Shown here: positions 44,268-53,205 of the stretch, piece by piece
Layout of the letters: each line of letters begins with the position of its first letter
Numbering within the stretch: the stretch's first letter is position 1
Assembly (NCBI GenBank): GCA_013298945.1
Contig: JAAFJR010000009.1
Coordinates: 1 to 64,000 of the forward strand
DNA length: 64,000 bases
Reading direction: 5' to 3'
From: Polaromonas sp.
Lineage (GTDB): Bacteria > Pseudomonadota > Gammaproteobacteria > Burkholderiales > Burkholderiaceae_C
Translations under genes and position numbers: made by a program
Notes under the pieces: generated by a model
What the model saw: only the letters and a program-made list of their open reading frames with translations
What the model was told of the DNA's origin: nothing
Database searches by the model: none

Positions 44268-44549
44268 ATGAAAACCGCCATTCTCCCCTCCGTTCGCATC
44301 GAACCCGCACTGCGCACCTCTGTCGAATCGCTTCTGCAAGCGGGGGAAACCTTATCTGGCTTCGTTGAGAACGCGGTGCGGCAGACGGTGATGCAGCGGA
44401 AAAACCAAGCTGAGTTTGTGGCGCGGGGATTGTTGTCACTGGAAAACGCCAAGCGGACGGGTGAGTACGTGGAAGCTGAGCCCGTACTGGAGAAAATGGC
44501 GCAAAAGCTGGCTGCTGCCAAGTCGAAATTGCAGGCATCTCAACTGTGA
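44268..44549 (+). CDS. YlcI/YnfO-type antitoxin
   Basis: A 93-residue small protein with a ribbon-helix-helix-like N-terminus (SVRIEPALRTSVESLLQAGE) followed by a helical tail (KMAQKLAAAKSKLQ). It lies directly upstream of a ParE-type toxin gene and overlaps it by 4 bp (GTGA). It probably neutralises the toxin and represses its own promoter through the palindrome at 44245-44254. An upstream TTG at 44250 would lie within the -10 region and is rejected as start. Confidence 0.78.
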   Translation: MKTAILPSVRIEPALRTSVESLLQAGETLSGFVENAVRQTVMQRKNQAEFVARGLLSLENAKRTGEYVEAEPVLEKMAQKLAAAKSKLQASQL

Positions 44550-44866
44550 GTTACCGCGTTAGGTTAACGCAAGAAGCCGAAAACGACCTGATACGACTCT
44601 ACGATTTCATTCTGGAAAGTGAACTTCAACGGCTGAGCACTGGTGATTTGGAAGTGGCTGAAAAAGCGCTAAAAGCCATCAAAGATGGATTTTTAAGCCT
44701 CAGCCGCTCCCCATTTACCTGCCGAAAAGCTGACCAAAGCCCGTTTTTGCGGGAATTGGTTATTCCTTTCGGGCATTCAGGTTATGTGGCCTTGTTTGAA
44801 ATTGAGGACAGTCAAAACGTCGTTATCGCGGCAGTGCGTCATATGTATGAGAATGACTACCATTAA
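44546..44866 (+). CDS. RelE/ParE family toxin
   Basis: A 106-residue toxin with the ParE/RelE fold: YRVRLTQEAENDLIRLYDFI at the N-terminus, LSRSPFTCRKADQSPFLREL in the centre and VIAAVRHMYENDYH at the C-terminus. ParE members poison gyrase and RelE members cleave mRNA; the target here is not known. The start is a GTG overlapping the antitoxin stop, which keeps toxin translation coupled to, and weaker than, that of the antitoxin. Confidence 0.85.
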   Translation: MSYRVRLTQEAENDLIRLYDFILESELQRLSTGDLEVAEKALKAIKDGFLSLSRSPFTCRKADQSPFLRELVIPFGHSGYVALFEIEDSQNVVIAAVRHMYENDYH

Positions 44867-44886
44867 GCAGCTTTAGAGGAAAAAGT

Positions 44887-44930
44887 GGCTGCAGCCGGCG
44901 TATTTATTGCCTAAGCAGCTACATTTTTTA
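44887..44930 (+). repeat. Dispersed 47-bp repeat, copy R8
   Basis: A plus-oriented copy (GCCGGCGTATTTATTGCC, then TAAGCAGCTACATTTTTTA) located 20 bp after the toxin stop and just before the end of the convergent permease gene. Confidence 0.75.
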
Positions 44931-44950
44931 AAATAAAATACTCTTGAGAA

Positions 44951-45775
44951 TCAACCCTTTACAGCGCCCGCGGTCAAACCTGTGATGATTTGCTTTGCTG
45001 CAATGAAGGTGAATATCAAAGGCGGAATGGCAATCAAACTACCTAAGGCCATGATTTTCCCCCAATCGACGCCAATGTCTGTGATGTACAAAGAAGCCGC
45101 TACCGGTAGGGTGCGCGTCGCCCGGTCGGTCAAAACCAAGGCCAGTATGAACTCGTTCCAGGCAATTCGGAAGGTGAAGATTGAGGCTGCAGCAATCCCC
45201 GGCTTGATGAGCGGCAAAACCACCTTGTAAAAAACCTGAATAGGGCCACAACCATCAATCGCGGCGGCTTCTTCAAGCTCTCTTGGCACTTGCAGAATGA
45301 ATCCGTAAAGCAGCCAAATAGTGAACGGCAGATTCACGGCAACGTAGAGCAAGATCAAGCCCGAAAGTGAATTAATGAGGCCAGATTGGCTCCAAATCAT
45401 GAACACGGGAACGGCCAAAACAGCAAACGGAACGGTACGCAGTAGCAAGGTGGTGTAGGCAATGGTTTTGCGCCCTGGAAAATCAAACCGTGCCAAGCCA
45501 TAAGCAGCCATACAACCTAACAGCAAAGTAATCACCGTAGAGATGACGCCAACAATCAAGCTGTTGGTCAAATACCGCGTAAAACTGCCTTCACCCAGCA
45601 CCTCGCGGTAATTTTCTAAGGTTGGCGTGAAGATAAAGTTGATGCCACTATTGAATATTTGTGTTTGCAGCTTCAATGAGGTGGCGAACATCAAAACGAT
45701 AGGTGCCACACAAGCTATCGCCAAAAAAATCAAGGCGCCGTAGTGCGCGGTTATGACGAGAGGGTGGCGTTTCAT
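44951..45775 (-). CDS. Carbohydrate ABC transporter permease (MalG-like)
   Basis: A 274-residue inner-membrane permease with six hydrophobic helices. The cytoplasmic EAA loop is EEAAAIDGCGPIQVFYKVVL, where the ATPase docks. It is the last gene of the importer operon and overlaps the other permease gene by 4 bp. Family members carry oligosaccharides, polyols or glycerol-3-phosphate; the substrate cannot be read from the sequence. Confidence 0.9.
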   Translation of the reverse strand: MKRHPLVITAHYGALIFLAIACVAPIVLMFATSLKLQTQIFNSGINFIFTPTLENYREVLGEGSFTRYLTNSLIVGVISTVITLLLGCMAAYGLARFDFPGRKTIAYTTLLLRTVPFAVLAVPVFMIWSQSGLINSLSGLILLYVAVNLPFTIWLLYGFILQVPRELEEAAAIDGCGPIQVFYKVVLPLIKPGIAAASIFTFRIAWNEFILALVLTDRATRTLPVAASLYITDIGVDWGKIMALGSLIAIPPLIFTFIAAKQIITGLTAGAVKG

Positions 45776-46653
45776 TTGCGCTCCTCTTGCGCTATTGGGT
45801 TAGATAGACGCAAAGCAAACCATGAAAGCGCGGCAACCACGACCAGTAGCAAAACAGAAATTGCCGCAGCGCTGCCAAGCCGCTGCCCTACAAAAGCAGT
45901 TTTGTAAATATGCAAGGATAAAATTTCTGTGCTGTCGCCTGGACCTCCAAACGTCAAAATGTAAATCACTTCAAGCACTCTGAAAGCGTCAATCAAACGC
46001 ATGAGCAAGGTGATCACAATCACATTCATGATCATGGGCAACTTGACTCTGAAAGTCGTCTGCCACCAAGTGGCTCCATCGATGCGTGCTGCCTCTATCA
46101 CCGCGCTGTCTACATTGGCCAAGGCGGCAATCATCATGATGAAAACAAACGGCGTCCATTGCCAGATGTCCGCAATGATAATTGCAATAAAAGCAGTGTG
46201 TTCTTGCGCTAACCAGCCCACTGGCGCAGCACCAAATGCGGCCAAAATGGCGTTGAGCAAGCCAAACTGTGCATCAAATAAGTAGCGCCACGTCAACCCG
46301 ACCGCGATGGGTGCAATCATCATCGGCAATATAAACAAGGTCCGAAAAAACGCCATGCCGCGAACATCACCCTCTAAGGCAAGGGCCAGCGCAATGCCCA
46401 ATACCATTTCTGCAACAACGCATACGAATGCAAAAATCAGCGTGGTAACCAAGGAGCGCCAAACGGCCTCATCTTTAAAAGCAGTCACAAATGCATCCAA
46501 ACCCACCCATTTCGCATCGCCCCAGGGTGTTCCCATGCTCCAGTCATAAAAACCCAATTGCAAGGCTGAAAGCAAAGGGTAAAGACATGCAACGGCCATC
46601 ACCGCAACGGCTGGCCCTAGATAAACCCATGGAACCCAAGAGGGTGTACGCAT
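45772..46653 (-). CDS. Sugar ABC transporter permease (MalF/UgpA-like)
   Basis: A 293-residue permease with six transmembrane helices and the EAA loop IEAARIDGATWWQTTFRVKL. It forms the membrane channel with the MalG-like partner whose gene follows with a 4-bp overlap. It lies 144 bp downstream of the binding-protein gene, and that gap holds a hairpin. Confidence 0.9.
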   Translation of the reverse strand: MRTPSWVPWVYLGPAVAVMAVACLYPLLSALQLGFYDWSMGTPWGDAKWVGLDAFVTAFKDEAVWRSLVTTLIFAFVCVVAEMVLGIALALALEGDVRGMAFFRTLFILPMMIAPIAVGLTWRYLFDAQFGLLNAILAAFGAAPVGWLAQEHTAFIAIIIADIWQWTPFVFIMMIAALANVDSAVIEAARIDGATWWQTTFRVKLPMIMNVIVITLLMRLIDAFRVLEVIYILTFGGPGDSTEILSLHIYKTAFVGQRLGSAAAISVLLLVVVAALSWFALRLSNPIAQEERK

Positions 46654-46701
46654 TCAAACTCCCATTTTCAAACAAACAACGATGCAAGAATCTCACCCAA
46701 C

Positions 46702-46758
46702 AAGCCAGCCAGACAGGGACGCATACCGAATATCCAAAACGGCACGCGTGGCTGGCTT
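46702..46758. repeat. Intercistronic inverted repeat between binding-protein and permease genes
   Basis: The perfect 10-bp arms AAGCCAGCCA (46702-46711) and TGGCTGGCTT (46749-46758) enclose 37 bp. The T tract is on the plus strand, so it is not a terminator for the operon. In the transcript the hairpin would protect the upstream binding-protein message, as in other sugar ABC operons. Confidence 0.6.
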
Positions 46759-46797
46759 TTTTTAGCTTCTTATACGTTGATACTTATGCTCTGATAC

Positions 46798-48147
46798 CTA
46801 CGCTTTAATATAGCCACCGCGTTTCATGATGTCTGTGACTTTAGGCACGATACCATTGAGCGCTTCCTCAGGTGTTTTCTTCCCCGTCAAGGCTTCTGAA
46901 ATCACCACACCCAAGGCTTGAATGTTGATCTCATCCCACTCTGCGATGATGGGGCGCCAATCAGGATCCGAATAACCTAGTTGCTGCTGCAGCGTGATGA
47001 ACTCTGGGTATTGGCGAACCATGTCAACATCTTTTAGCGTTGAGTTTCGCGTCGGAACACCACCGATTTTGCACACCGCTTTGTCTTGCGCTTTGGAGGT
47101 CAACCACTGCATGAGTAAGAAAGCGGCATCTGAATTTTTGGCATTTTTAGGTATCGCCAAGCCCAAACCACCTGATTGCGAGGAATAACGCGTCCCTTTT
47201 GGATGAACGACGTAGCTCACTTGACCTGCAATTTTTGATTTTGCTGGATCATTCACTTGCCCGAAAATCAGTGACGAATCTAAATACATAGCAGATTGAC
47301 CCTGCAAGAATGAGGTAATCATCTCGCCTTGCCCATAGCCTGGTACGCCTACGGGGCCTGTGTCAGAAATCAGCTTCAGCGTTTTCAGCGCTTTAACGCC
47401 AGCTTCGTTGTTAAAAATCGGTTTCCACTTGTCATCAAAAACTTTGCCTCCCAGCGGGTTTAGATGTAGCAACCAAGCGTGTACGCATTGATGCCCAGCC
47501 TGCCCGCGTGATGTCAAGGCGCCCATGCCAGCCTTGTCTTTCAAAACTGGTAACAGTCGTTCCATTTCAGCATAGGTTTCAGGCGCTTTAAGATTGAGCT
47601 TTGAAAACACATCACGACGATAAGCCAAGATCGAAGTTTCAGCGCCGTATGGCATGCCATATAACTTAGCACCCGGCCCTGGCAGATAGCCTTTAGGGCC
47701 ACCTACTAAACCGATGTTGTCGACATAACGTGGTACCACGTCTTTGAAGTCGTAGTCAGGATCAGCCAAGGCAGCGTTTTTGAAAAACGGTTCTAGCTCT
47801 TGAATCAAATTTTTCTTAACGTATTCACCTTTCCACATCACAACGTAGCAAATCAAATCATAGTCACCGCTAGGCTTGGCCATTTCTAGGAGCTGCTTGT
47901 CCTTCATGCGTGGCACAGCTAAACGATCCGTCTCAACTTTAATACCTGTCAACTTTGTGAATTCAGGTAACAGTTTGGCCATAGCATCGTAATGCGGATG
48001 CGCTGGAATGCTCATCACCACGGTTTGCCCTTTGTACTTTGCAAACCTATCTTGCGTGCGCCCTACCAAGGGAAAGCCAGCCCCTAGCAAACCCAGCGCC
48101 CCCAACGCACTACCGCCTGCAGATTGAATTAACGTTCTTCTTTTCAT
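46798..48147 (-). CDS. Extracellular solute-binding protein of the sugar ABC transporter
   Basis: A 449-residue periplasmic binding protein of the MalE-like family 1. The N-terminus is a Tat-like signal (MKRRTLIQSAGGSALGALG). The body has QTVVMSIPAHPHYDAMAKLL near the start, YGMPYGAETSILAYRRDVF in the centre and SQSGGLGLAIPKNAKNSDAA later. The ligand is unknown. A Tat export route is less common for this family and may mean a pre-folded protein. Confidence 0.88.
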   Translation of the reverse strand: MKRRTLIQSAGGSALGALGLLGAGFPLVGRTQDRFAKYKGQTVVMSIPAHPHYDAMAKLLPEFTKLTGIKVETDRLAVPRMKDKQLLEMAKPSGDYDLICYVVMWKGEYVKKNLIQELEPFFKNAALADPDYDFKDVVPRYVDNIGLVGGPKGYLPGPGAKLYGMPYGAETSILAYRRDVFSKLNLKAPETYAEMERLLPVLKDKAGMGALTSRGQAGHQCVHAWLLHLNPLGGKVFDDKWKPIFNNEAGVKALKTLKLISDTGPVGVPGYGQGEMITSFLQGQSAMYLDSSLIFGQVNDPAKSKIAGQVSYVVHPKGTRYSSQSGGLGLAIPKNAKNSDAAFLLMQWLTSKAQDKAVCKIGGVPTRNSTLKDVDMVRQYPEFITLQQQLGYSDPDWRPIIAEWDEINIQALGVVISEALTGKKTPEEALNGIVPKVTDIMKRGGYIKA

Positions 48148-48218
48148 TTTTGCTCCTATAAATTTAATAAATCAAACTACATCCAAAATGAATGGCACAC
48201 CCACCCATCACAAACTCA

Positions 48219-49355
48219 TCACACACTAACTCTTTGCCCCGTCTGTTTGTCAAACCAATGCACCGCCGCCGCATTTACTTGCAGCGCCACTGTGTGATGC
48301 AAAAGATCCGTCCGGTTGCCAGAAACTACAGCAGTGACACGCGCAGTATTGCCGCCGGGCAACGTGCCTACCAAAACAGACTCCGTGCCCAAATACTCGA
48401 CAAAATCTACTTTTAATGTCAACGCACTATCCCCATGACTAACCCCATCACTATCGCCCTCTTGCTCAGACAGTCGTAGCGATTGCGGCCTGATACCCGC
48501 CACCAAAGTTGCTCCGTCTTGATTCCCAAATTGACCGGCTGAATATACCGATACGGGCACAGGCAATGCAAACCCTGCGCCTTTGAGCAACACACGTCCG
48601 CTCTCACTCACTAACCTACCTTCTAAGAGATTCATACTCGGCATGCCAATAAAAGCGGCCACGAACAGATTAGCGGGCTGATTAAAAACTTCAGAGGGCG
48701 TACCTAGTTGTTGAATTCGTCCTTTGTCAAAAATCACTATTCGGGATGCCAAGGTCATAGCCTCGACTTGGTCATGCGTGACATAAATAGTGGTTTTGCC
48801 CAACCTTTCATGCAACAACGCCAACTCAGTGCGCATATGACCGCGTAACTTAGCATCTAAGTTCGACAGTGGCTCATCAAATAAAAATACCGACGGCTCT
48901 CTGACAATAGAGCGGCCAATTGCCACGCGCTGTCGTTGCCCGCCCGATAATTCTTTGGGCTTGCGCTTGAGTAAATGCGTAATATTTAAAATTTTCGCAG
49001 CATCATTCACACGTTGCGTGATACTTTCTTGCGGCGTGCCAGCTAAATCAAGTGCGAAGCTCATGTTTTCTGCAACATCCATGTGCGGATACAGCGCATA
49101 ATTTTGAAACACCATTGCAATATCACGAGCCTTAGGTGCCAACGTGGTCACATCTTTACCGTTGATAAAAATTTGCCCCTCACTGACTTCCTCTAAGCCC
49201 GCAATCATGCGCAATGTGGTTGATTTTCCACAGCCTGACTCGCCCAAAAGAACCACGAACTCACCTTGATTGACGTCCAAGTCAAGCGACTCAACCACCT
49301 GAACTTGGCCAAAGCGCTTACCAACACCTTTGAGCTGCACACCGAAATTACCCAT
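48219..49355 (-). CDS. Sugar ABC transporter ATP-binding protein (UgpC/MsmK-like)
   Basis: A 378-residue ATPase that powers the two permeases. It has GESGCGKSTTLRMIAGLEEV (Walker A), LSGGQRQRVAIGRSIVREP (signature) and VFLFDEPLSNLDAKLR (Walker B). The C-terminal TOBE region (about 250-378) begins at FIGMPSMNLLEGR and includes the GIRPQSLRL motif. It starts 6 bp after the cytochrome b561 gene, so the two are in one operon. Confidence 0.92.
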   Translation of the reverse strand: MGNFGVQLKGVGKRFGQVQVVESLDLDVNQGEFVVLLGESGCGKSTTLRMIAGLEEVSEGQIFINGKDVTTLAPKARDIAMVFQNYALYPHMDVAENMSFALDLAGTPQESITQRVNDAAKILNITHLLKRKPKELSGGQRQRVAIGRSIVREPSVFLFDEPLSNLDAKLRGHMRTELALLHERLGKTTIYVTHDQVEAMTLASRIVIFDKGRIQQLGTPSEVFNQPANLFVAAFIGMPSMNLLEGRLVSESGRVLLKGAGFALPVPVSVYSAGQFGNQDGATLVAGIRPQSLRLSEQEGDSDGVSHGDSALTLKVDFVEYLGTESVLVGTLPGGNTARVTAVVSGNRTDLLHHTVALQVNAAAVHWFDKQTGQRVSV

Positions 49356-49361
49356 ACAGAA

Positions 49362-50114
49362 CTAATCCTTTTTGTGAATGTGGCCATAAGCCTTGGCAAA
49401 TGTGGCCGCAGTGTGCCGCTTCATGCCCCAGCCAGAAGATGGCAATCGGTTTCCCGGATGCGACAAATCAGGGCCCCAAATAGCTTGGTAAGTGTCAAAA
49501 CTGCGATTCTGACGCTGCAATTTGACAAACAAGAAAGCCAGGGTCAGCCACCAAAGGCTAAGCAACAGGTACATCCAGCGCGGAGCATCGGCCGCCACCA
49601 GACCAAGAATCACCACCACGACGGAAAGACATACTGCGAGATAACCCACGCTTTTGTGCAGGCGTTCAAAAATCAGCCTGCGGCGTGTCATGTCGTAATG
49701 ATCGCCTCTAAGAGAAAGGCTCGTTGGCCCACCCTTGCTACCCCGCGCTAAGCCGCCCATGATTTGCAACGCTGCTAACGCAAGTAAACTCCAAGCTAGC
49801 ACAGCGTGCAAGGTGTCTGCTGGTGCGGCTTGCTTAGCGTTTCCCCAAGCAAAAGCGATGCCACACAGCATCAAGAAAACGCCGCTGTATTGCAAACCAC
49901 GGTGCGCATGCCACCACCATTTTGTGTCTAATGTTTGCGGCCAATTTTGATGTGGTAAAACTTTAAAAAACCGTGCCGCCAAAATACCTAAAGGAATCAT
50001 CACCCCCCAAGCGACCACCATCAATCTGCCATGCCAAGCAGCCCAAGGTGCTAACTCATGCAGGCCTTCGCGCCCTATGGATGACGTTAAATAAGTGACG
50101 ATATCTAAATTCAA
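49362..50114 (-). CDS. Cytochrome b561-type membrane protein
   Basis: A 250-residue protein with about five transmembrane helices and histidines placed as in cytochrome b561 proteins (AWHGRLMVVAWGV, WHAHRGLQYSGVF, LHAVLAWSLL, LHKSVGYLAVCL). It probably shuttles electrons across the inner membrane. It lies between the SMP-30 lactonase and the ABC ATPase genes. Its start overlaps the SMP-30 gene by 59 bp, which is unusual; an internal ATG at 50021 would avoid the overlap but drop the first helix start. Confidence 0.82.
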   Translation of the reverse strand: MNLDIVTYLTSSIGREGLHELAPWAAWHGRLMVVAWGVMIPLGILAARFFKVLPHQNWPQTLDTKWWWHAHRGLQYSGVFLMLCGIAFAWGNAKQAAPADTLHAVLAWSLLALAALQIMGGLARGSKGGPTSLSLRGDHYDMTRRRLIFERLHKSVGYLAVCLSVVVVILGLVAADAPRWMYLLLSLWWLTLAFLFVKLQRQNRSFDTYQAIWGPDLSHPGNRLPSSGWGMKRHTAATFAKAYGHIHKKD

Positions 50115-51012
50115 TGTGATAAAGCGATGTGCTAGCCGTTACAAATAATTGATTCCCGTCTTGACCACCAAAGCACAAATTACCAACTTTCTCAGGTAGG
50201 TGAATTTTCCCTAGAAGTACGCCATCAGCATGATATATCTGTACGCTGTCTTCGCTACTCGTATAAACCCACCCCTGCGTATCTATGCGAAACCCATCGG
50301 ATAAACCAGGCTGAATCTCGGCAAAAATACGTGGATTTTCAATTTGGTTGTCCGCCAACACGTCAAAAACGACAATGTGATGGTTACCACTGCCAGGCTG
50401 TGCCAGCGCAGCAGATGTATCAGAGACATACAACAGTCGCTCATCGGGTGAGAAAGCTAGCCCATTAGGCTCCTCTAGCCAATCTGACACAGCAGAAATT
50501 GACTTGGTTTTGGGGTCAAAGCAAAACACATGGTTGGCGTCCTGCTCAGAGGGTGCTTTATGGCCTTCGTGGTTGCTCAATATCCCGTACGGAGGATCGG
50601 TAAACCAAATCGTGCCATCTCGCTTGACTACCAAATCATTGGGTGAATTAAAGCGCTTATTTTGGTAACTGTTAACCACCATGTCATCTGCCGTGCTGGC
50701 TAGCAGCAAACCGCCGACCAGAGGGGTACGAACAATCGCACGCATCCCGTGTGAGCAATGCAGCAAATCTCCATTGTTATCCAAGGTATGGCCGTTGACA
50801 AACTCTACAGATTCTCGCCAAACCGTCATGCCATCCGCTTTTGACCAGCGTAGCATACGATTATTTGGAATATCACTCCACAGCACTGAATCGTCTTGCC
50901 ATATCCACACCGGCCCCTCACTCCACGTGGCACCGGTACAAAGCCGCGTACACGTAGCGCCTTGTACGACAGGAACTAGACGATCATCGAAAATTTCTAT
51001 TTCAAAATTCAT
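50056..51012 (-). CDS. SMP-30/gluconolactonase family protein
   Basis: A 318-residue six-bladed beta-propeller lactonase, probably hydrolysing a sugar lactone. Metal-site motifs are TWSEGPVW (Glu), FNSPNDLVVKRDGTIWFTDP (Asn and Asp) and EEPNGLAFSPDERLLYVSDT. It heads a minus-strand operon with cytochrome b561 and a sugar ABC importer, so a sugar or sugar-acid lactone is a sensible substrate class. The last 20 residues beyond TSLYHIEF are unlike the family end and lie in the overlap with the next gene. No signal peptide is visible. Confidence 0.88.
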   Translation of the reverse strand: MNFEIEIFDDRLVPVVQGATCTRLCTGATWSEGPVWIWQDDSVLWSDIPNNRMLRWSKADGMTVWRESVEFVNGHTLDNNGDLLHCSHGMRAIVRTPLVGGLLLASTADDMVVNSYQNKRFNSPNDLVVKRDGTIWFTDPPYGILSNHEGHKAPSEQDANHVFCFDPKTKSISAVSDWLEEPNGLAFSPDERLLYVSDTSAALAQPGSGNHHIVVFDVLADNQIENPRIFAEIQPGLSDGFRIDTQGWVYTSSEDSVQIYHADGVLLGKIHLPEKVGNLCFGGQDGNQLFVTASTSLYHIEFRYRHLFNVIHRARRPA

Positions 51013-51071
51013 TTAGTTTCTCACTTGGTGCACGAGAAGTTGATTTACTTTACCAAAAATACATAAAATAC

Positions 51072-51120
51072 GGCTACAGACTTTGTATTTATTGCCTAAG
51101 TAGCTATTTATTTAATAGCA
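51072..51120 (+). repeat. Dispersed 47-bp repeat, copy R9
   Basis: A plus-oriented copy (TTTGTATTTATTGCCTAAGT, then AGCTATTTATTTAATAGCA) that has lost the GCCGGC core. It lies in the 111-bp gap between SMP-30 and HepT genes. Confidence 0.65.
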
Positions 51121-51123
51121 ATA

Positions 51124-51480
51124 TTAACCGCTAATTTGCAGCTTAATAGTCTCTAACTGCGCCTTCAACTCCGGCAGTGCCGTTTGCACAGTCTCCCAAA
51201 CTGTATCTAAATTGATATCGTAATAGCCATGAGCAATGCGATTGCGCATGCCCTTCATGCTACTCCATGGCACGTCGGCGTTTAGATTGGCAAATTCTTC
51301 GTGGTCTTTGAGAATTTTGGTGGCCACTTCACCAATCACGATAAGGTTCAAGACCACCGCTTGCTGCGTACGCTTATCTTCCAAAAAGTCTAGCTTAGGC
51401 ATGCCTTCAACATAGCTGCATGCTTGCCCTACAGCTACAAGCATGTGGTCAATATAGTCTGGCAGTCGCTTGGCAGTCAT
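51124..51480 (-). CDS. hepT: HepT-like ribonuclease toxin (DUF86)
   Basis: A 118-residue HEPN-fold toxin. The HEPN active motif R-x4-H-x-Y is RNRIAHGY near the C-terminal third. A conserved acidic/hydrophobic helix (RTQQAVVLNLIVIGEVATKI) precedes it. In characterised pairs the MntA partner adds AMP groups to the motif tyrosine and so switches the toxin off. Its gene overlaps the mntA-type gene by 4 bp. Confidence 0.88.
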   Translation of the reverse strand: MTAKRLPDYIDHMLVAVGQACSYVEGMPKLDFLEDKRTQQAVVLNLIVIGEVATKILKDHEEFANLNADVPWSSMKGMRNRIAHGYYDINLDTVWETVQTALPELKAQLETIKLQISG

Positions 51481-51767
51481 ACAGGCCGGGCTTGGGCGAG
51501 TATTTCAGCGCGAAATTTATGCGGCAAATCAGATGGGGTGAGCACATCAACCTTCACGCCCAGTAAGCGTTCCAGCTCAACCTGTAAACCACCTAAATCA
51601 AACAAGGTGGTTTGCGGTAAAGTGTCCACCAAAATATCCAAGTCGCTGCTTTCCGTGTCTTGCGCATGCAAAGCCGAGCCAAATAAGCGGACATTTGTGG
51701 CACGAAAACGTGTCGATGCCGCTATAACGTCTGCACGGTGTGAGGCAAGAGCAAGGGATGGGCGCAT
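51477..51767 (-). CDS. mntA: MntA-type minimal nucleotidyltransferase antitoxin
   Basis: A 96-residue nucleotidyltransferase with LFGSALHAQDTESSDLDILV, where GS and the DxD (DLD) form the active site. It is the first gene of a two-gene toxin-antitoxin unit with HepT. The C-terminal tail (KVDVLTPSDLPHKFRAEILA) is typical of the family. The expected reaction is AMP transfer to HepT. Confidence 0.88.
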   Translation of the reverse strand: MRPSLALASHRADVIAASTRFRATNVRLFGSALHAQDTESSDLDILVDTLPQTTLFDLGGLQVELERLLGVKVDVLTPSDLPHKFRAEILAQARPV

Positions 51768-51813
51768 GATGTTTGAACTCTAAACGATATTTAAACCAAA
51801 TGAAAGCACCAAA

Positions 51814-53205
51814 TTAGTCAATATTAGCTGTGACCACATCCCCACGCAGCATCCTCTGCGGCGCGTCGGTGATTTTGATGTCTACCAGCTGGCCAATCAA
51901 ACGGTCTGGGCCGGTGAACACCACGGCGCGGTTGCATTCGGTGCGGCCGAACAGGGCGTTGGGGGTTTTGCGGGCTGGGCCTTCGACCAAGACGCGCTGC
52001 ACCGTGCCCAAACGGCTGGCGCTGATGCGGGTGACGTTGGCGTCTATGGTGGCTTGCAGGTGTTGCAAACGTGCCAACTTGACGGCGTGCGGGGTGTCGT
52101 CGTGCAGCGCTGCGGCTGGCGTGCCTGGGCGCGGGCTGTAGATAAAGCTGAAAGAGGTGTCAAAACCCACGTCGTTGATGAGCTTCATCATTTTCTGGAA
52201 ATCATCGTCCGTCTCGCCGGGAAAACCGACGATGAAGTCACTGGACAGCACCATGTCGGGGCGGATCGCACGCAGTTTGCGGATGGTGCTTTTGTATTCC
52301 AACGCCGTGTAGCCGCGTTTCATGGCACTCAAAATGCGGTCGGAGCCGTGCTGTACGGGCAAATGCAGGTGGTTCACCAGCTTGGGTAAGCGTGCGTAGG
52401 CGTCAATCAAGCTTTGCGAAAACTCGTTCGGGTGGCTGGTGGTGTAACGGATGCGTTCGATGCCGGGGATTTCGGACACGTAATCTAACAAGGTAGCGAA
52501 ATCTGCAATTTCAGCCGAGTCACCCATCTTGCCTCGGTAGGCATTGACGTTTTGACCCAGCAAGTTGACCTCTTTGACGCCTTGGTCGGCCAAACCCGCC
52601 ACTTCGACCAGCACGTCTTCAAACGGGCGCGAGACTTCTTCGCCCCGTGTGTAGGGCACAACGCAGTAGCTGCAGTATTTGGAGCAGCCTTCCATGATGC
52701 TCACAAACGCACTCGCGCCGTTGTTTTTAGCGGGCGGCAAGTGGTCGAATTTTTCGATTTCAGGGAAGCTGATGTCCACCTGCGGACGCGCCAGAGACTC
52801 TCTTTTTGCTAGCAGCTCAGGCAGTCTATGCAAGGTCTGTGGACCAAACACCACATCGACGAACGGGGCGCGAGAAATAATCGCTGCGCCTTCTTGGCTG
52901 GCCACACATCCGCCTACGCCGATTTTCACGCCTTTGGATTTGAGGTGTTTGATGCGGCCCAAGTCGCTGAACACCTTTTCTTGCGCTTTTTCGCGCACGG
53001 AGCAGGTGTTGAACAAGATCAAATCTGCCTCGTCCATGTTTTGGGTGGCGACATAACCATCGGATGCGTGCATCACATCAACCATTTTGTCCGAGTCGTA
53101 CTCGTTCATTTGGCAGCCGAAAGTTTTGATGAAGACTTTTTTAGACGGTGCTACAGAAACCTCAGAAACCGCTAAGTCATTGATGGGATTCATAATTTCG
53201 CTCAT
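51814..53205 (-). CDS. miaB: tRNA-2-methylthio-N6-dimethylallyladenosine synthase MiaB
   Basis: A 463-residue radical-SAM methylthiotransferase acting on A37 of tRNAs. The N-terminal cluster domain has [28 protein letters not shown] and GCVASQEG. The radical-SAM cysteines are in [18 protein letters not shown]-terminal TRAM domain ends the protein. The start at 53205 is chosen because GGAG lies 8 bases upstream and ATGA overlaps the previous stop; the frame is open further upstream inside that gene. Confidence 0.96.
   Translation of the reverse strand: MSEIMNPINDLAVSEVSVAPSKKVFIKTFGCQMNEYDSDKMVDVMHASDGYVATQNMDEADLILFNTCSVREKAQEKVFSDLGRIKHLKSKGVKIGVGGCVASQEGAAIISRAPFVDVVFGPQTLHRLPELLAKRESLARPQVDISFPEIEKFDHLPPAKNNGASAFVSIMEGCSKYCSYCVVPYTRGEEVSRPFEDVLVEVAGLADQGVKEVNLLGQNVNAYRGKMGDSAEIADFATLLDYVSEIPGIERIRYTTSHPNEFSQSLIDAYARLPKLVNHLHLPVQHGSDRILSAMKRGYTALEYKSTIRKLRAIRPDMVLSSDFIVGFPGETDDDFQKMMKLINDVGFDTSFSFIYSPRPGTPAAALHDDTPHAVKLARLQHLQATIDANVTRISASRLGTVQRVLVEGPARKTPNALFGRTECNRAVVFTGPDRLIGQLVDIKITDAPQRMLRGDVVTANID

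Noticed and set aside
46702-46765. Terminator for the ABC transporter operon
   Set aside because: The T tract follows the stem on the plus strand, opposite to the operon; it is reported as an intercistronic hairpin instead.
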